Origin: Nostoc sp. XA010
GTDB lineage: Bacteria > Cyanobacteriota > Cyanobacteriia > Cyanobacteriales > Nostocaceae
Length of the DNA: 64,000 nucleotides
Assembly (NCBI RefSeq): GCF_020829625.1
Contig: NZ_JAIVFX010000014.1
Coordinates: 1 to 64,000 of the forward strand
Direction: 5' to 3'
The first letter of the stretch is position 1. Every line of letters begins with the position of its first letter. The translations under genes and the position numbers were made by a program. Shown piece after piece: positions 15,227-23,466 of this stretch. Under the pieces are notes generated by a model, which was not told the origin of the DNA, ran no database searches, and saw nothing but the letters and a program-made list of their open reading frames with translations.

Positions 15227-17011
15227 TTGTGGGTTAGGAGAAAAACAATCATTGTAAATTTTTCAGTTGAAGAGGCAAATAAAGGCGTGGGTCAGTATCA
15301 ACCTGCTCTGCTAAAACTCTATAATCCAGAGGCGATCGCTCGCTACTATAGTTACCGTCCCTGGCTAGCCTGGGGGCGACTCCTGAGAATTATCTCCTCT
15401 TTTGCGGGATTTTTCCTCAGTCTTAAGTGGGACGAATGGCAAGATAAAGTTGAGCAGAACAAGGGTAAACGAGCTATACATCTGCGAGAACTGCTCACCC
15501 GCCTCGGCCCGACTTTTATTAAAGTTGGTCAAGCCCTCTCTACCAGGCCTGACCTAATACGTAAGGATTTTCTAGAAGAACTGATCAAGTTACAAGATCA
15601 GTTACCACCTTTCGATGATGCGATCGCTTACAAAATTATCGAAACTGAACTCGACCGTCCCATTCATGAAAGTTTTAGCGAACTGTCGCCTAGCCCAGTA
15701 GCAGCAGCTAGCTTGGGTCAAGTATACCGTGGTCGTCTAATTAGCGGCGAAGAAGTCGCAGTGAAGGTGCAACGCCCCAACTTACGCCCAACTCTCACCC
15801 GCGACCTCTATTTATTGCGCTGGGGGGCGAGTTGGGTAGCTCCCTGGTTACCCCTCAATCTCGGTCACGATCTAACTTTAATCGTGGACGAGTTTGGCAC
15901 GAAGCTATTTGAGGAAATCGACTATATAAATGAAGGCCGCAACGCCGAAAAATTTGCTAGCAACTTCCGCAACGACCCCCAAGTTAAAGTTCCAGGAATT
16001 TACTGGCGTTATACCAATACCCACGTTTTAACCCTGGAATGGATTGACGGCTTCAAGTTGACAGATACTAAACGCATCCGGGAAGCAGGTTTAGATCCAG
16101 AAGCGATTATCCAAATTGGCGTTACATCAGGTTTGCAACAGCTTTTAGAACACGGCTTCTTTCATGCTGATCCTCATCCCGGCAATTTGTTTGCTGTACC
16201 CGATGGTCGGATGGCTTATATTGACTTCGGCATGATGGATCAGTTGGAGGAAACCACTAAAGAAACACTGGTGGATGCGCTAGTCCATTTGGTGAATAAA
16301 GACTACACCGACTTAGCCGAAGATTTTGTAAAATTAGGATTTCTGACTCCAGACACAAATATTTGTCCGATTGTGCCAGCATTAGAAGCGGTGCTGGGAA
16401 ACGCCATTGGCAAAAATGTCAAGGATTTTAACTTCAAAACTATTACCGATGAATTCTCGGAACTGATGTATGAATATCCTTTCCGAGTCCCGGCGAAGTT
16501 TGCTTTGATTATTCGTTCCTTGGTGACTCAAGAAGGTATTGCCCTTAGCCTCAACCCAGATTTCAAAATTGTTGAAGTGGGTTATCCCTATATAGCACGG
16601 CGGTTGCTGACAGGGGAATCGCCCGCATTACGGCGACGATTATTGAATGTGTTGTTCAAAGATGGTAAATTTCAGTGGCAGCGTTTAGAAAATTTAATTG
16701 CGATCGCTCGTACCGATAACAACTTTGATGTCTTGCCTACAGCCCAAATGGGGTTCCAATTTTTAATCTCAGAAGAAGGCAAATTTCTGCGGCGACAGCT
16801 AGTGCTTGCTCTTACCGAAGATGACCGCCTCCATACCGAAGATGTTCAACGCCTGTGGAATCTGGTTAAAGATGACATAAAACCAGATCGTTTACTAAAT
16901 GTAGCGATCGACATTTTAACAGACTTATCCAGACAAGGCGCAGCTGCTATCCTGCCAAAAACTACATTTCTTGCCCCTTTTGCTGGGAACCAGTCAACAA
17001 ACAAAAACTAA
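15227..17011 (+). CDS. AarF/ABC1/UbiB family atypical kinase-like protein
   Basis: Up to 594 residues with the full ABC1 motif set: the KxGQ motif in FIKVGQALSTRPDL (K99-Q102), the alanine-rich loop AAASLGQVYRG (about 159-169), the nucleotide lysine in VAVKVQRP (K180), the HADPHPGN catalytic loop and the IDFGMMDQL metal motif. UbiB-type proteins support prenylquinone (plastoquinone or tocopherol) synthesis, probably as ATPases at membranes; the C-terminal hydrophobic part fits this. The start is unclear. TTG at 15227 lacks a ribosome binding site, while AGGAG at 15236-15240 is well placed for the ATC/ATT codons at 15248-15253, and GTG at 15287 is another in-frame choice. A 124-aa membrane protein gene follows after 29 bp. 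Confidence 0.9.
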   Translation: MWVRRKTIIVNFSVEEANKGVGQYQPALLKLYNPEAIARYYSYRPWLAWGRLLRIISSFAGFFLSLKWDEWQDKVEQNKGKRAIHLRELLTRLGPTFIKVGQALSTRPDLIRKDFLEELIKLQDQLPPFDDAIAYKIIETELDRPIHESFSELSPSPVAAASLGQVYRGRLISGEEVAVKVQRPNLRPTLTRDLYLLRWGASWVAPWLPLNLGHDLTLIVDEFGTKLFEEIDYINEGRNAEKFASNFRNDPQVKVPGIYWRYTNTHVLTLEWIDGFKLTDTKRIREAGLDPEAIIQIGVTSGLQQLLEHGFFHADPHPGNLFAVPDGRMAYIDFGMMDQLEETTKETLVDALVHLVNKDYTDLAEDFVKLGFLTPDTNICPIVPALEAVLGNAIGKNVKDFNFKTITDEFSELMYEYPFRVPAKFALIIRSLVTQEGIALSLNPDFKIVEVGYPYIARRLLTGESPALRRRLLNVLFKDGKFQWQRLENLIAIARTDNNFDVLPTAQMGFQFLISEEGKFLRRQLVLALTEDDRLHTEDVQRLWNLVKDDIKPDRLLNVAIDILTDLSRQGAAAILPKTTFLAPFAGNQSTNKN

Positions 17012-17040
17012 AAAATCTTTAATATAAATCAGGAGTTTTC

Positions 17041-17415
17041 ATGTACTATTTTCCTCTGCAACCGCCTTATTTTCTGTTACTTGTTGGCTTTCTGACAGCA
17101 TTAACATCTGGTTTAGCATTATCTGGCACTTTGAAAGTAATTATGCAGAAATGGCCAAGTGAACGCACAGAAAATACTAAACCGCGTTCTTCACTGAAAG
17201 AATTATTTGTGCCATTTATTGGCATAACTGGTGGTACTTGTCTATTTTTGTCTTCAGGATTAGCAATATTTGGCTTTCCCACATCTTTAGCTTTAGGAGT
17301 GGGTCTACCAATTAGTCTGTTTACTTGTTTATTAGTTTGGTTGCAGTTGGGAAGTATGATGACCTTTATAGAACGCGAAGGTATGCAATCTCTAGATTTA
17401 GATTCTATGCCATAG
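17041..17415 (+). CDS. Small membrane protein, unknown function
   Basis: A 124-residue protein with three hydrophobic segments (about 9-33, 55-77 and 79-105) separated by a basic loop (KWPSERTENTKPRSSLKE). The C-terminus is short and acidic (LDLDSMP). I do not recognise the family. It begins 29 bp after the AarF-like gene with a clear AGGAG ribosome binding site and ends before an intrinsic terminator, so it is the second gene of that transcript and may act with the kinase-like protein at the membrane. That link is inference from position only. Confidence 0.7.
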   Translation: MYYFPLQPPYFLLLVGFLTALTSGLALSGTLKVIMQKWPSERTENTKPRSSLKELFVPFIGITGGTCLFLSSGLAIFGFPTSLALGVGLPISLFTCLLVWLQLGSMMTFIEREGMQSLDLDSMP

Positions 17416-17495
17416 ATTTAAAACAATATGGTTAAATTCTGATTAACTAAACTGTATTGGTATATAGGACACTTTACTAATATACAAATCAATCT

Positions 17496-17525
17496 AAAAG
17501 CTCACCATTGATGGTGAGCTTTTAT
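17496..17525 (+). terminator. Intrinsic terminator, possibly bidirectional
   Basis: AAAAGCTCACCAT and ATGGTGAGCTTTT form a perfect 13-bp stem around TG, with T's on one side and A's on the other. Confidence 0.88.
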
Positions 17526-17770
17526 ACTTCTGGTATGAGGATTTGTTAAGGCTTTGTAGAGATACAATTAATCACGTCTTCACATCTGTTAGAGCTTGAA
17601 TGGGATTTAGTAATCGGATAATAATACGTATCATTACAGTAGTCAATACCCACATTACATATGTAAATATAGTGTTTGATTGAAATCGGAGCAAGCTGTA
17701 TAACACTGCTATCTCTAAACGTATTTTTGATGTTAGTTTCAGTAAAATTTTATTTAAAAAATAAAACCTG

Positions 17771-18655
17771 ATGAACCAAGAAAAAGCAGATGTTTGTTTT
17801 TGTAGTTTAGCTTTGGGTAAAAGATATCGCTCTCATGCTTTACTATTAGCTCAGGATATTGAAAAACATTCTCCAGGAGTGTACTTAATTGTTTTAACAG
17901 ATAAGCCACAAGAATTTAAAAAACATCCTAATGTTTTAGCATTTAAACATAAACAACAGAGTATTGGCTGTTACCACGACAAAAGATTTGTAATTGCCAA
18001 AGCAATATCACTGTTTAATACTTGTATATTTGTTGATGCAGATATCAGAATATTAGATAAGTTACAACCAGACACAAAATGGCTTCCTGGTATAACAGCA
18101 AGAAGTTGTACCAGTATTGTCAAACACAATCAAGAATATATTAATTCCGTAAATGATGCTTATAAACCAAATAGAATTAGAGATTTGGACATTCTGAGCA
18201 AGCTAGCACAAAAGCTAGACCTGGATTTAGAAGATACTAATATCCAGTTTGTGATGGAAATGTTATTTGTAGTTACAAGGCAAGATGGGCGTGAAATCGA
18301 ATTTATCAAGCACTGGGAAACCATTGCACTTTACTGCGAGTTAAATGGTTTTTATGGTGCTGAGGGTTATGCAATAGGATTAGCTGCTGCTAAGGCTGGA
18401 TTGCCAGTTCGATGGGATGCTATGGACGGTATTGTTTATTTCAAGGATTGGGTAGAACGCCAGAAAATTAAAAAGGGACAAGCAAATCCAGATGAAACGC
18501 TGATATATTTTCAACAGCACGAAGCGATTGAGTACCGCCAAAATTCAATTTTACAAAAGCTGGTACGTAAACTAAATAAGTTTACTGGTTATTACTATCG
18601 TTCTTTATGTTTAAAACTTGCGACATTAAGTAACTTTAATTTTTATTACCGCTAA
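17771..18655 (+). CDS. Putative GT-A fold glycosyltransferase, first gene of the glycan cluster
   Basis: A 294-residue soluble protein. A Rossmann-like N-terminal half leads to a DxD-type motif in FVDADIRI (88-93), the usual site for metal and nucleotide-sugar binding in GT-A enzymes. No close family is recognised. It resembles the LDSD/FDADT-containing genes further along the cluster in general design, but not in detail. The N-terminus KADVCFCSLALGKRYRSHAL fits an enzyme that scans a substrate list rather than a secreted protein. It is transcribed rightward, unlike most of the cluster, with 355 bp of A+T-rich DNA upstream. Donor and acceptor are unknown. Confidence 0.7.
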   Translation: MNQEKADVCFCSLALGKRYRSHALLLAQDIEKHSPGVYLIVLTDKPQEFKKHPNVLAFKHKQQSIGCYHDKRFVIAKAISLFNTCIFVDADIRILDKLQPDTKWLPGITARSCTSIVKHNQEYINSVNDAYKPNRIRDLDILSKLAQKLDLDLEDTNIQFVMEMLFVVTRQDGREIEFIKHWETIALYCELNGFYGAEGYAIGLAAAKAGLPVRWDAMDGIVYFKDWVERQKIKKGQANPDETLIYFQQHEAIEYRQNSILQKLVRKLNKFTGYYYRSLCLKLATLSNFNFYYR

Positions 18656-18829
18656 TCAACAGATGCAAGGTATTTCCGCTTTGAAATAATTACAGCAGTT
18701 TTTATGTCGATGGAATACACTAGTTTAGCCCCTTTCCCTTATCAAGGTGTATTGCACTACATGCGAAAAGCGCTAGAAATTGTATATCTATTTTTTGAAA
18801 TATATTATTTGTAACTAAAGATTAAAATC

Positions 18830-19486
18830 ATGAAACTTAAAGTTTTTTTGATATGTACAGGTCTTGGTCAGGTTATGCGGGGGTATGAGTCTTTTGCCGA
18901 ACAAGCATTTCAGGCACTATCAAAAGAACCTTCTCTAGATATAATCCTTTTTAAAGGTGGTGGAAAAGCAAAAACAAAAGAAGTTTCTTTGTGGAATTTA
19001 CCCCGTCATACTGTAACAGCCTGTAGGATAGCTAAGTACACTAAAACCAGTGCCTATTTTGTAGAGCAAATATCCTTTTTTTTAAGTCTTATACCACATA
19101 TCCAAACAGAGAAACCAGATGTAATTTACTTTAGTGATAACGACATTGGTAATTTCCTCGCGTATTGGCGGCGTTTTACCAAGCAAAGCTATAAATTACT
19201 CTTTTGTAATGGTGACCCACTAGGAGCAAAGTCTCCCATTTTTGCCAACTGTGACCTTATACAACAAATTGCTCCTCAGCATCTTGAGAATTACACCTTT
19301 GAAAATAAAGGGTGTTTTGGCGATTTTACACACAAAGGAAGTTTGGCAGATTTAATTATTCAAATACTATCCGAAAATGGAGATAAATCTAAATTTTATC
19401 AGCGTCATCAATTCATTTATGAGCGTTTTAGTTGGGATAAGTTGCTGCCAAGCTATGTTGAGATGATTCGCATGCTAGCTAATTGA
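18830..19486 (+). CDS. Internally deleted GT4-type glycosyltransferase, probably not functional
   Basis: A 218-residue open frame. The first 155 residues (LICTGLGQVMRGYESFAEQA, KPDVIYFSDNDIGNFLAYWR, LFCNGDPLG) look like the acceptor half of a GT4 enzyme. The sequence then passes within a few residues (LENYTFENKGCFGDFTH) to what looks like the extreme end of such a protein (YERFSWDKLLPSYVEMI). The donor-binding half, with the glycine-rich loop and the E-x7-E motif, is missing. GT4 enzymes are normally 350-400 residues, so roughly 150 residues seem to have been lost in frame. The reading frame is intact, so it is listed as a CDS, but catalysis is unlikely. Confidence 0.6.
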   Translation: MKLKVFLICTGLGQVMRGYESFAEQAFQALSKEPSLDIILFKGGGKAKTKEVSLWNLPRHTVTACRIAKYTKTSAYFVEQISFFLSLIPHIQTEKPDVIYFSDNDIGNFLAYWRRFTKQSYKLLFCNGDPLGAKSPIFANCDLIQQIAPQHLENYTFENKGCFGDFTHKGSLADLIIQILSENGDKSKFYQRHQFIYERFSWDKLLPSYVEMIRMLAN

Positions 19487-19519
19487 GTAAAAGCTTCTAA
19501 TTTTAAAATTATTCAATTA

Positions 19520-20551
19520 TTAAGTAATTTTATCTTTAAAATTACGATAGTTCAGCTTAATATTGTTGACTTTTTGATTGAAAAAACTTGTAGTAGTCTT
19601 TTGCAGACGTATTAGTGGACTTTGACGCTTAAAGCTTGTGGGTCTTTGTTCTGGCGACTTTAAATATCTATAATGCAAAAACACATCTCGATATGGAATA
19701 TTAACATCTTCACCAGCGCAAAGGTGAGTAAAGTTTGATGAATTTATACTCATATAGTGCAGATATGTCAGCCGCCGTCCTTGGTCATAAAGGATGTTCT
19801 CTACTACATCAAATTGAGAACTCCAGTGATTACCAGTTGACTGTTTGCAGTCATGACAAGCAAAATTATAATATAGAATTCCACTTCTCAATACCATGTA
19901 GTTAAATAAAGATTGGTCAGGGCCTAAACAACACATTACTTCAGCTTCACCCGCTATTAATTTGTCGAGAAAGTCAGCTCTTATAGCTGGAGAAAAAATA
20001 TTCTTTTTGGTGGCAAACCAACCAGCACAAAATACTCTAGATTGCAAGTTATCTGAGTTAAAAACTTGCTGCATCTGCTCTGACGAACCATCAAAAACAA
20101 ACTTTAAATCAGACTTATATTGAAAATCATTCACTACCCAATCATAGGCATCTAATTTTTCATATACATAATCTACAGGCCCCATTAACAAGGTATCTGC
20201 ATCAAAATAAATAAATCTATCAAAGGGGCCATCCAGACCACATAATTTGCGGTGCATTGGCAGCCGATAGAGTTCTGGAAAGCCCCACCCTCGCCAAGTT
20301 TTTTGTGCTCTAGGATAATTTTTCCATATCTGGGTGGCAAAGTTATCCCAATAAGCGATGGAATTAAAGTCTTCAAATAAGGTGACATTATCTCTAGATG
20401 CAATCTCTGCTTTTACTTTGTCTAACTGCTCATTATATGGAATTATACAAACAGGAATTTCTCTACCAGCATTACCTTCTATACTATTGAGCAACGCAAC
20501 TAATTGGTCATAGACGACATCATTGGCTAGGATGTAAATGCCATCAATCAT
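19520..20551 (-). CDS. GT-A fold glycosyltransferase, paralog 1 of three
   Basis: 343 residues from the chosen start MIDGIYILANDVVYDQLVAL. The longer frame starting at 20587 would overlap its neighbour by 20 bp and lacks a ribosome binding site, while AGGAG stands 8 bp before the ATG at 20551. The DxD-type motif is FDADT (116-120), preceded by KLCGLDGPFDRFIYF. It is clearly related to the gene at 21462-22442: both have a Y/F-DQLVALLNSI start, a DGPFDxFIYxDADT core and a YRYLxxPExRP end. Nucleotide-sugar transfer in the cytoplasm is inferred. It is the last gene of the long leftward run and points toward the convergent truncated GT4. Confidence 0.75.
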   Translation of the reverse strand: MIDGIYILANDVVYDQLVALLNSIEGNAGREIPVCIIPYNEQLDKVKAEIASRDNVTLFEDFNSIAYWDNFATQIWKNYPRAQKTWRGWGFPELYRLPMHRKLCGLDGPFDRFIYFDADTLLMGPVDYVYEKLDAYDWVVNDFQYKSDLKFVFDGSSEQMQQVFNSDNLQSRVFCAGWFATKKNIFSPAIRADFLDKLIAGEAEVMCCLGPDQSLFNYMVLRSGILYYNFACHDCKQSTGNHWSSQFDVVENILYDQGRRLTYLHYMSINSSNFTHLCAGEDVNIPYRDVFLHYRYLKSPEQRPTSFKRQSPLIRLQKTTTSFFNQKVNNIKLNYRNFKDKIT

Positions 20552-20567
20552 TGGGATACTCCTAATA

Positions 20568-21458
20568 TTAAGTACGGGCAGAAACAAAGGGAAATAAACG
20601 GCGAGTCAGTTTGGGGATAAAGGCGAATTTACCCTCATGGAGATAGCGATAATGTTCCCACAATTGCCAATAGGGACTACCAGTTTTCATCCGTGTGCCA
20701 GCCCAATGCAGATATTTTAGTCTTTGTCCTCGGTCATAAAGGGCATAGTCTTGCTGCTGGAAATTTTGCGAACCTGCCCAACTCCCAGGCCCTCCTCCAG
20801 GAATTTTGACGAGATTACCACGGTTGGAAATCAACTTGAGAACAAGATAATTTAAAATTGGTTGATCTGTAACTCCTTCAGAAAAATCGAAATATTCCCG
20901 ATGTGCAGCACATTCGCGCAAAGCTTCGTCCATCTGCTGTTCGGTAATAGTTCCTTTTCTCGAAGCCCAAAACCCGCTATTGAAAACGTCTTCAAGTTGG
21001 GCGTCTGAAAAAATTTGCTGCTCTTTCACAAATGTAGAAAAGATATTTCGCAGCTTGTCATTGGCATGATGGTAATCACAACAGAAGAAATCAACTTCTG
21101 AAAGCTTGTCTAAGTTGTCAACGATTTTTTCAAAAACCACAATATCTGTATCAATATAAATAAACTCATCTAAAGGGCCAAACCACGCCACCAGTTTACG
21201 CATTTTGTTGGGTAAGGCAAGGAAATCTCGATCAAAAATTTCTCCGATGCGTTTGGTGAATTTATCAATAAGTTCTAAATCTGGAAAAATTTGCACTTTA
21301 TGTAAGGTAGCAAGCTGCTCTGCTACCTTGTGATAATTTTCATTAAAAGGTATGAGATAAACGGTAACTTCTGGGTCATAGTAACGAATGCTATTGAGTA
21401 AAGCGATCGCATTATCAATAACCCGGTCATTGGCAACAATATAAATACCCCTAGTCAT
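20568..21458 (-). CDS. GT-A fold glycosyltransferase, paralog 2 of three
   Basis: 296 residues. The start RGIYIVANDRVIDNAIALLN is homologous to both neighbours, and the DxD-type motif is YIDTDIVVF (about 101-109). It shares the late motif YDRGQRLKYLHWAG and the ending HYRYLHEGK with paralogs 1 and 3, but is the most divergent: it has a different loop (CCDYHHANDKLRN) and a GGGPGSWAG segment absent from the others. The product probably transfers a sugar to a lipid-linked or protein-linked acceptor; specificity is unknown. It starts 3 bp after the stop of paralog 3 and is 16 bp from paralog 1, so the three form one transcript. Confidence 0.75.
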   Translation of the reverse strand: MTRGIYIVANDRVIDNAIALLNSIRYYDPEVTVYLIPFNENYHKVAEQLATLHKVQIFPDLELIDKFTKRIGEIFDRDFLALPNKMRKLVAWFGPLDEFIYIDTDIVVFEKIVDNLDKLSEVDFFCCDYHHANDKLRNIFSTFVKEQQIFSDAQLEDVFNSGFWASRKGTITEQQMDEALRECAAHREYFDFSEGVTDQPILNYLVLKLISNRGNLVKIPGGGPGSWAGSQNFQQQDYALYDRGQRLKYLHWAGTRMKTGSPYWQLWEHYRYLHEGKFAFIPKLTRRLFPFVSART

Positions 21459-21461
21459 AAA

Positions 21462-22442
21462 TTATCCTTGGTTAATTAACCTAAGTTTTCGCAAAGCTCT
21501 TATAAGTAAATTTGATATTGGAGCGTCATTATAATTTTTGGGAGAATTTGTAAAGACTGGACGCTTTTCTGGTTCGTGTAAATAACGGTAATAGAGAAAT
21601 AAATCTCGATAAGGGAACTCAATATTTTCTCCAGCACATACTGCTTTATTGATATTAGGAGGAACACCAATATAATGAATGTAAGTTAATCGATTGCCTT
21701 TGTCATAGAGAATATGTTCTCGTTCTTCAAAGTGCTTAGATGTGGCAGAACATCCAGTTTTTTGATTATCTGGTAATTGTTGAGCAAAGTTATAAATAGA
21801 AAGATTAGACCTCATTACCATATAATTTATCAGTGGTTGTTCACCAGCCCCTTCGTACAAAATTTCCGCTTCACCATTTTGTAAATGGGATATCAGCAAA
21901 TTTCTTTGTTCTGAGTTAAATATGCCCCGCTTTGAGCCATAAAAGCCTGAGCAAAATATTTCAGAATCAATGCGCTTTCGCTCGAAAATTTTTAGTAATT
22001 TGGGAGAATTAATATTGTATATTTTACTAACATCTTTAAATTGAAAATCGTAGACAACAAAATCATAATTATCTAACTTTTCAAACACCGCCGCCAGAGA
22101 GTTCATCACCAAAGTGTCTGCATCTAAATAGATAAACTTATCAAATGGCCCATCAAAAGCACAAAAACGACGGTGAGCGCCATACAAACGGAATTTACTG
22201 CGATTCAATCGTTCTGGTGCTGCTGAGATCATAAATTCATCCCAGCGATTAATTGATTCTTGATTATCGTAAAGAAATACATTAGGTCGTTTAGCTATTT
22301 CATCAGCGATTCGCTGTGTCTGATCATCAAAAGGATAGATACAAACAGGCGTTTTCGGTCCCAAGATAACATCAATACTGTTGAGCAGAGCCACCAGTTG
22401 ATCGAAAACATAATCATTGCCAAGGGTACAAATACCATTCAT
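21462..22442 (-). CDS. GT-A fold glycosyltransferase, paralog 3 of three
   Basis: 326 residues. The N-terminus MNGICTLGNDYVFDQLVALL and the core CAFDGPFDKFIYLDADT (LDADT at 106-110) are nearly the same as in paralog 1. Late motifs YDKGNRLTYIHYIG and YRDLFLYYRYLHEPEKRP also match it. Tandem duplication followed by divergence explains the set. It begins 3 bp after the stop of the fucosyltransferase-like gene, which indicates tight translational coupling. The donor and acceptor are not deducible; related duplicates in such clusters often add successive residues of one glycan, but that is inference. Confidence 0.75.
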   Translation of the reverse strand: MNGICTLGNDYVFDQLVALLNSIDVILGPKTPVCIYPFDDQTQRIADEIAKRPNVFLYDNQESINRWDEFMISAAPERLNRSKFRLYGAHRRFCAFDGPFDKFIYLDADTLVMNSLAAVFEKLDNYDFVVYDFQFKDVSKIYNINSPKLLKIFERKRIDSEIFCSGFYGSKRGIFNSEQRNLLISHLQNGEAEILYEGAGEQPLINYMVMRSNLSIYNFAQQLPDNQKTGCSATSKHFEEREHILYDKGNRLTYIHYIGVPPNINKAVCAGENIEFPYRDLFLYYRYLHEPEKRPVFTNSPKNYNDAPISNLLIRALRKLRLINQG

Positions 22443-22445
22443 AAT

Positions 22446-23405
22446 TTATGAGTGTTGATCAACGAAGTTTGACAACCAGTTAAGCAGATTTAATTTGTGT
22501 AAAATGATTTGACGTGCTTCTGCGATCGCATCTTTGGCAGCATACCAAGCATCAGGTGTAGCTGTCACTTCTTGGATGTAGGCAATGCCTTTTTCATCTA
22601 AACTAGGTAATCGCAAGAAACTACCAGGTGGCAATAATTTATCAGCAGCCGGGCCCCCATAGTAAATTGGTAGACACCAGGCAAGTAAACTATCCCAAAG
22701 TTTCTCACTCACATACCAATTATTATCAGCATAATTTTCAATTGCTAGATTGTAATAGTATGGTGCCATGCCATACCACTTATTACCCAGTTCTCCTGAC
22801 TTTTTCGCCCATTGTGGTAAGTTACGCCCATATAAATCAAATTTAATACCACTAGATTGTAGAGACTGTAAAAAGTCTAAACGCTGACGATGGTTGACAG
22901 TGCGGCTAATTCCTGAAGTAATCCAACTACATGGAGCAACCTTTTCAGGAGGTAGCATTTCATTTAAATCTTGAAATGAATTTGAGTGATACCAAATAGC
23001 AGGCATATAGTCGGGAATAGGGGCAAAATCATCTGGACCAGAAACGTAACCGCAATACTTTTTGGCTTCTTGGTAATTATGATTAGTAATTTCTATAATT
23101 TCATCTAGAGGCGGTTCTCTTAGTAAATAAATAATCCGCTCTTTACTTAGACCACGCAGTAGAGAATCAACATTTACTACTGATTTTTGCTGCCGTTTAC
23201 GAAAACTATCTAACCAAGATGTTGGTGGCGCTGCTTGGGGAAAATCAAATTGATACATCAGCAGAAAATCTGGTTTGGCTTTTAATGCTTGCATTTGGAT
23301 ATTGCCCCAAACTCCAAATTGATTTGGAGTTTGTTGCCATAGCCAATCGGCTCTAGTTTCTAAACCTCGATAGCTGCTAATCATGCCTACAGTTGTAAGA
23401 GTCAT
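22446..23405 (-). CDS. GT10-type (alpha-1,3/4-fucosyltransferase-like) glycosyltransferase
   Basis: 319 residues. The C-terminal region carries the recognisable GT10 donor-binding block: YNLAIENYADNNWYVSEKLW, then SLLAWCLPIYYGGP (about 218-251), corresponding to the FxLxxENSxxxxYxTEKL...PVVYG signature of alpha-1,3-fucosyltransferases. The N-terminal half (MISSYRGLETRADWLWQQTP) is the acceptor side. GT10 enzymes use GDP-fucose and invert the anomeric centre. No signal peptide or membrane segment is seen, so it acts in the cytoplasm. It sits between the GT4 gene and the three GT-A paralogs in the same orientation. No GDP-fucose synthesis genes are in the window. Confidence 0.75.
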   Translation of the reverse strand: MTLTTVGMISSYRGLETRADWLWQQTPNQFGVWGNIQMQALKAKPDFLLMYQFDFPQAAPPTSWLDSFRKRQQKSVVNVDSLLRGLSKERIIYLLREPPLDEIIEITNHNYQEAKKYCGYVSGPDDFAPIPDYMPAIWYHSNSFQDLNEMLPPEKVAPCSWITSGISRTVNHRQRLDFLQSLQSSGIKFDLYGRNLPQWAKKSGELGNKWYGMAPYYYNLAIENYADNNWYVSEKLWDSLLAWCLPIYYGGPAADKLLPPGSFLRLPSLDEKGIAYIQEVTATPDAWYAAKDAIAEARQIILHKLNLLNWLSNFVDQHS

Positions 23406-23466
23406 TTTATTTATTAGTCAGTTATTATTTTCATTAGTTATTTTCCCTAATATCATTCTTTTTTGC

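Noticed and set aside
18700..18815. 36-codon open frame between the first two cluster genes
   Set aside because: No ribosome binding site and no recognisable features; too short to support.
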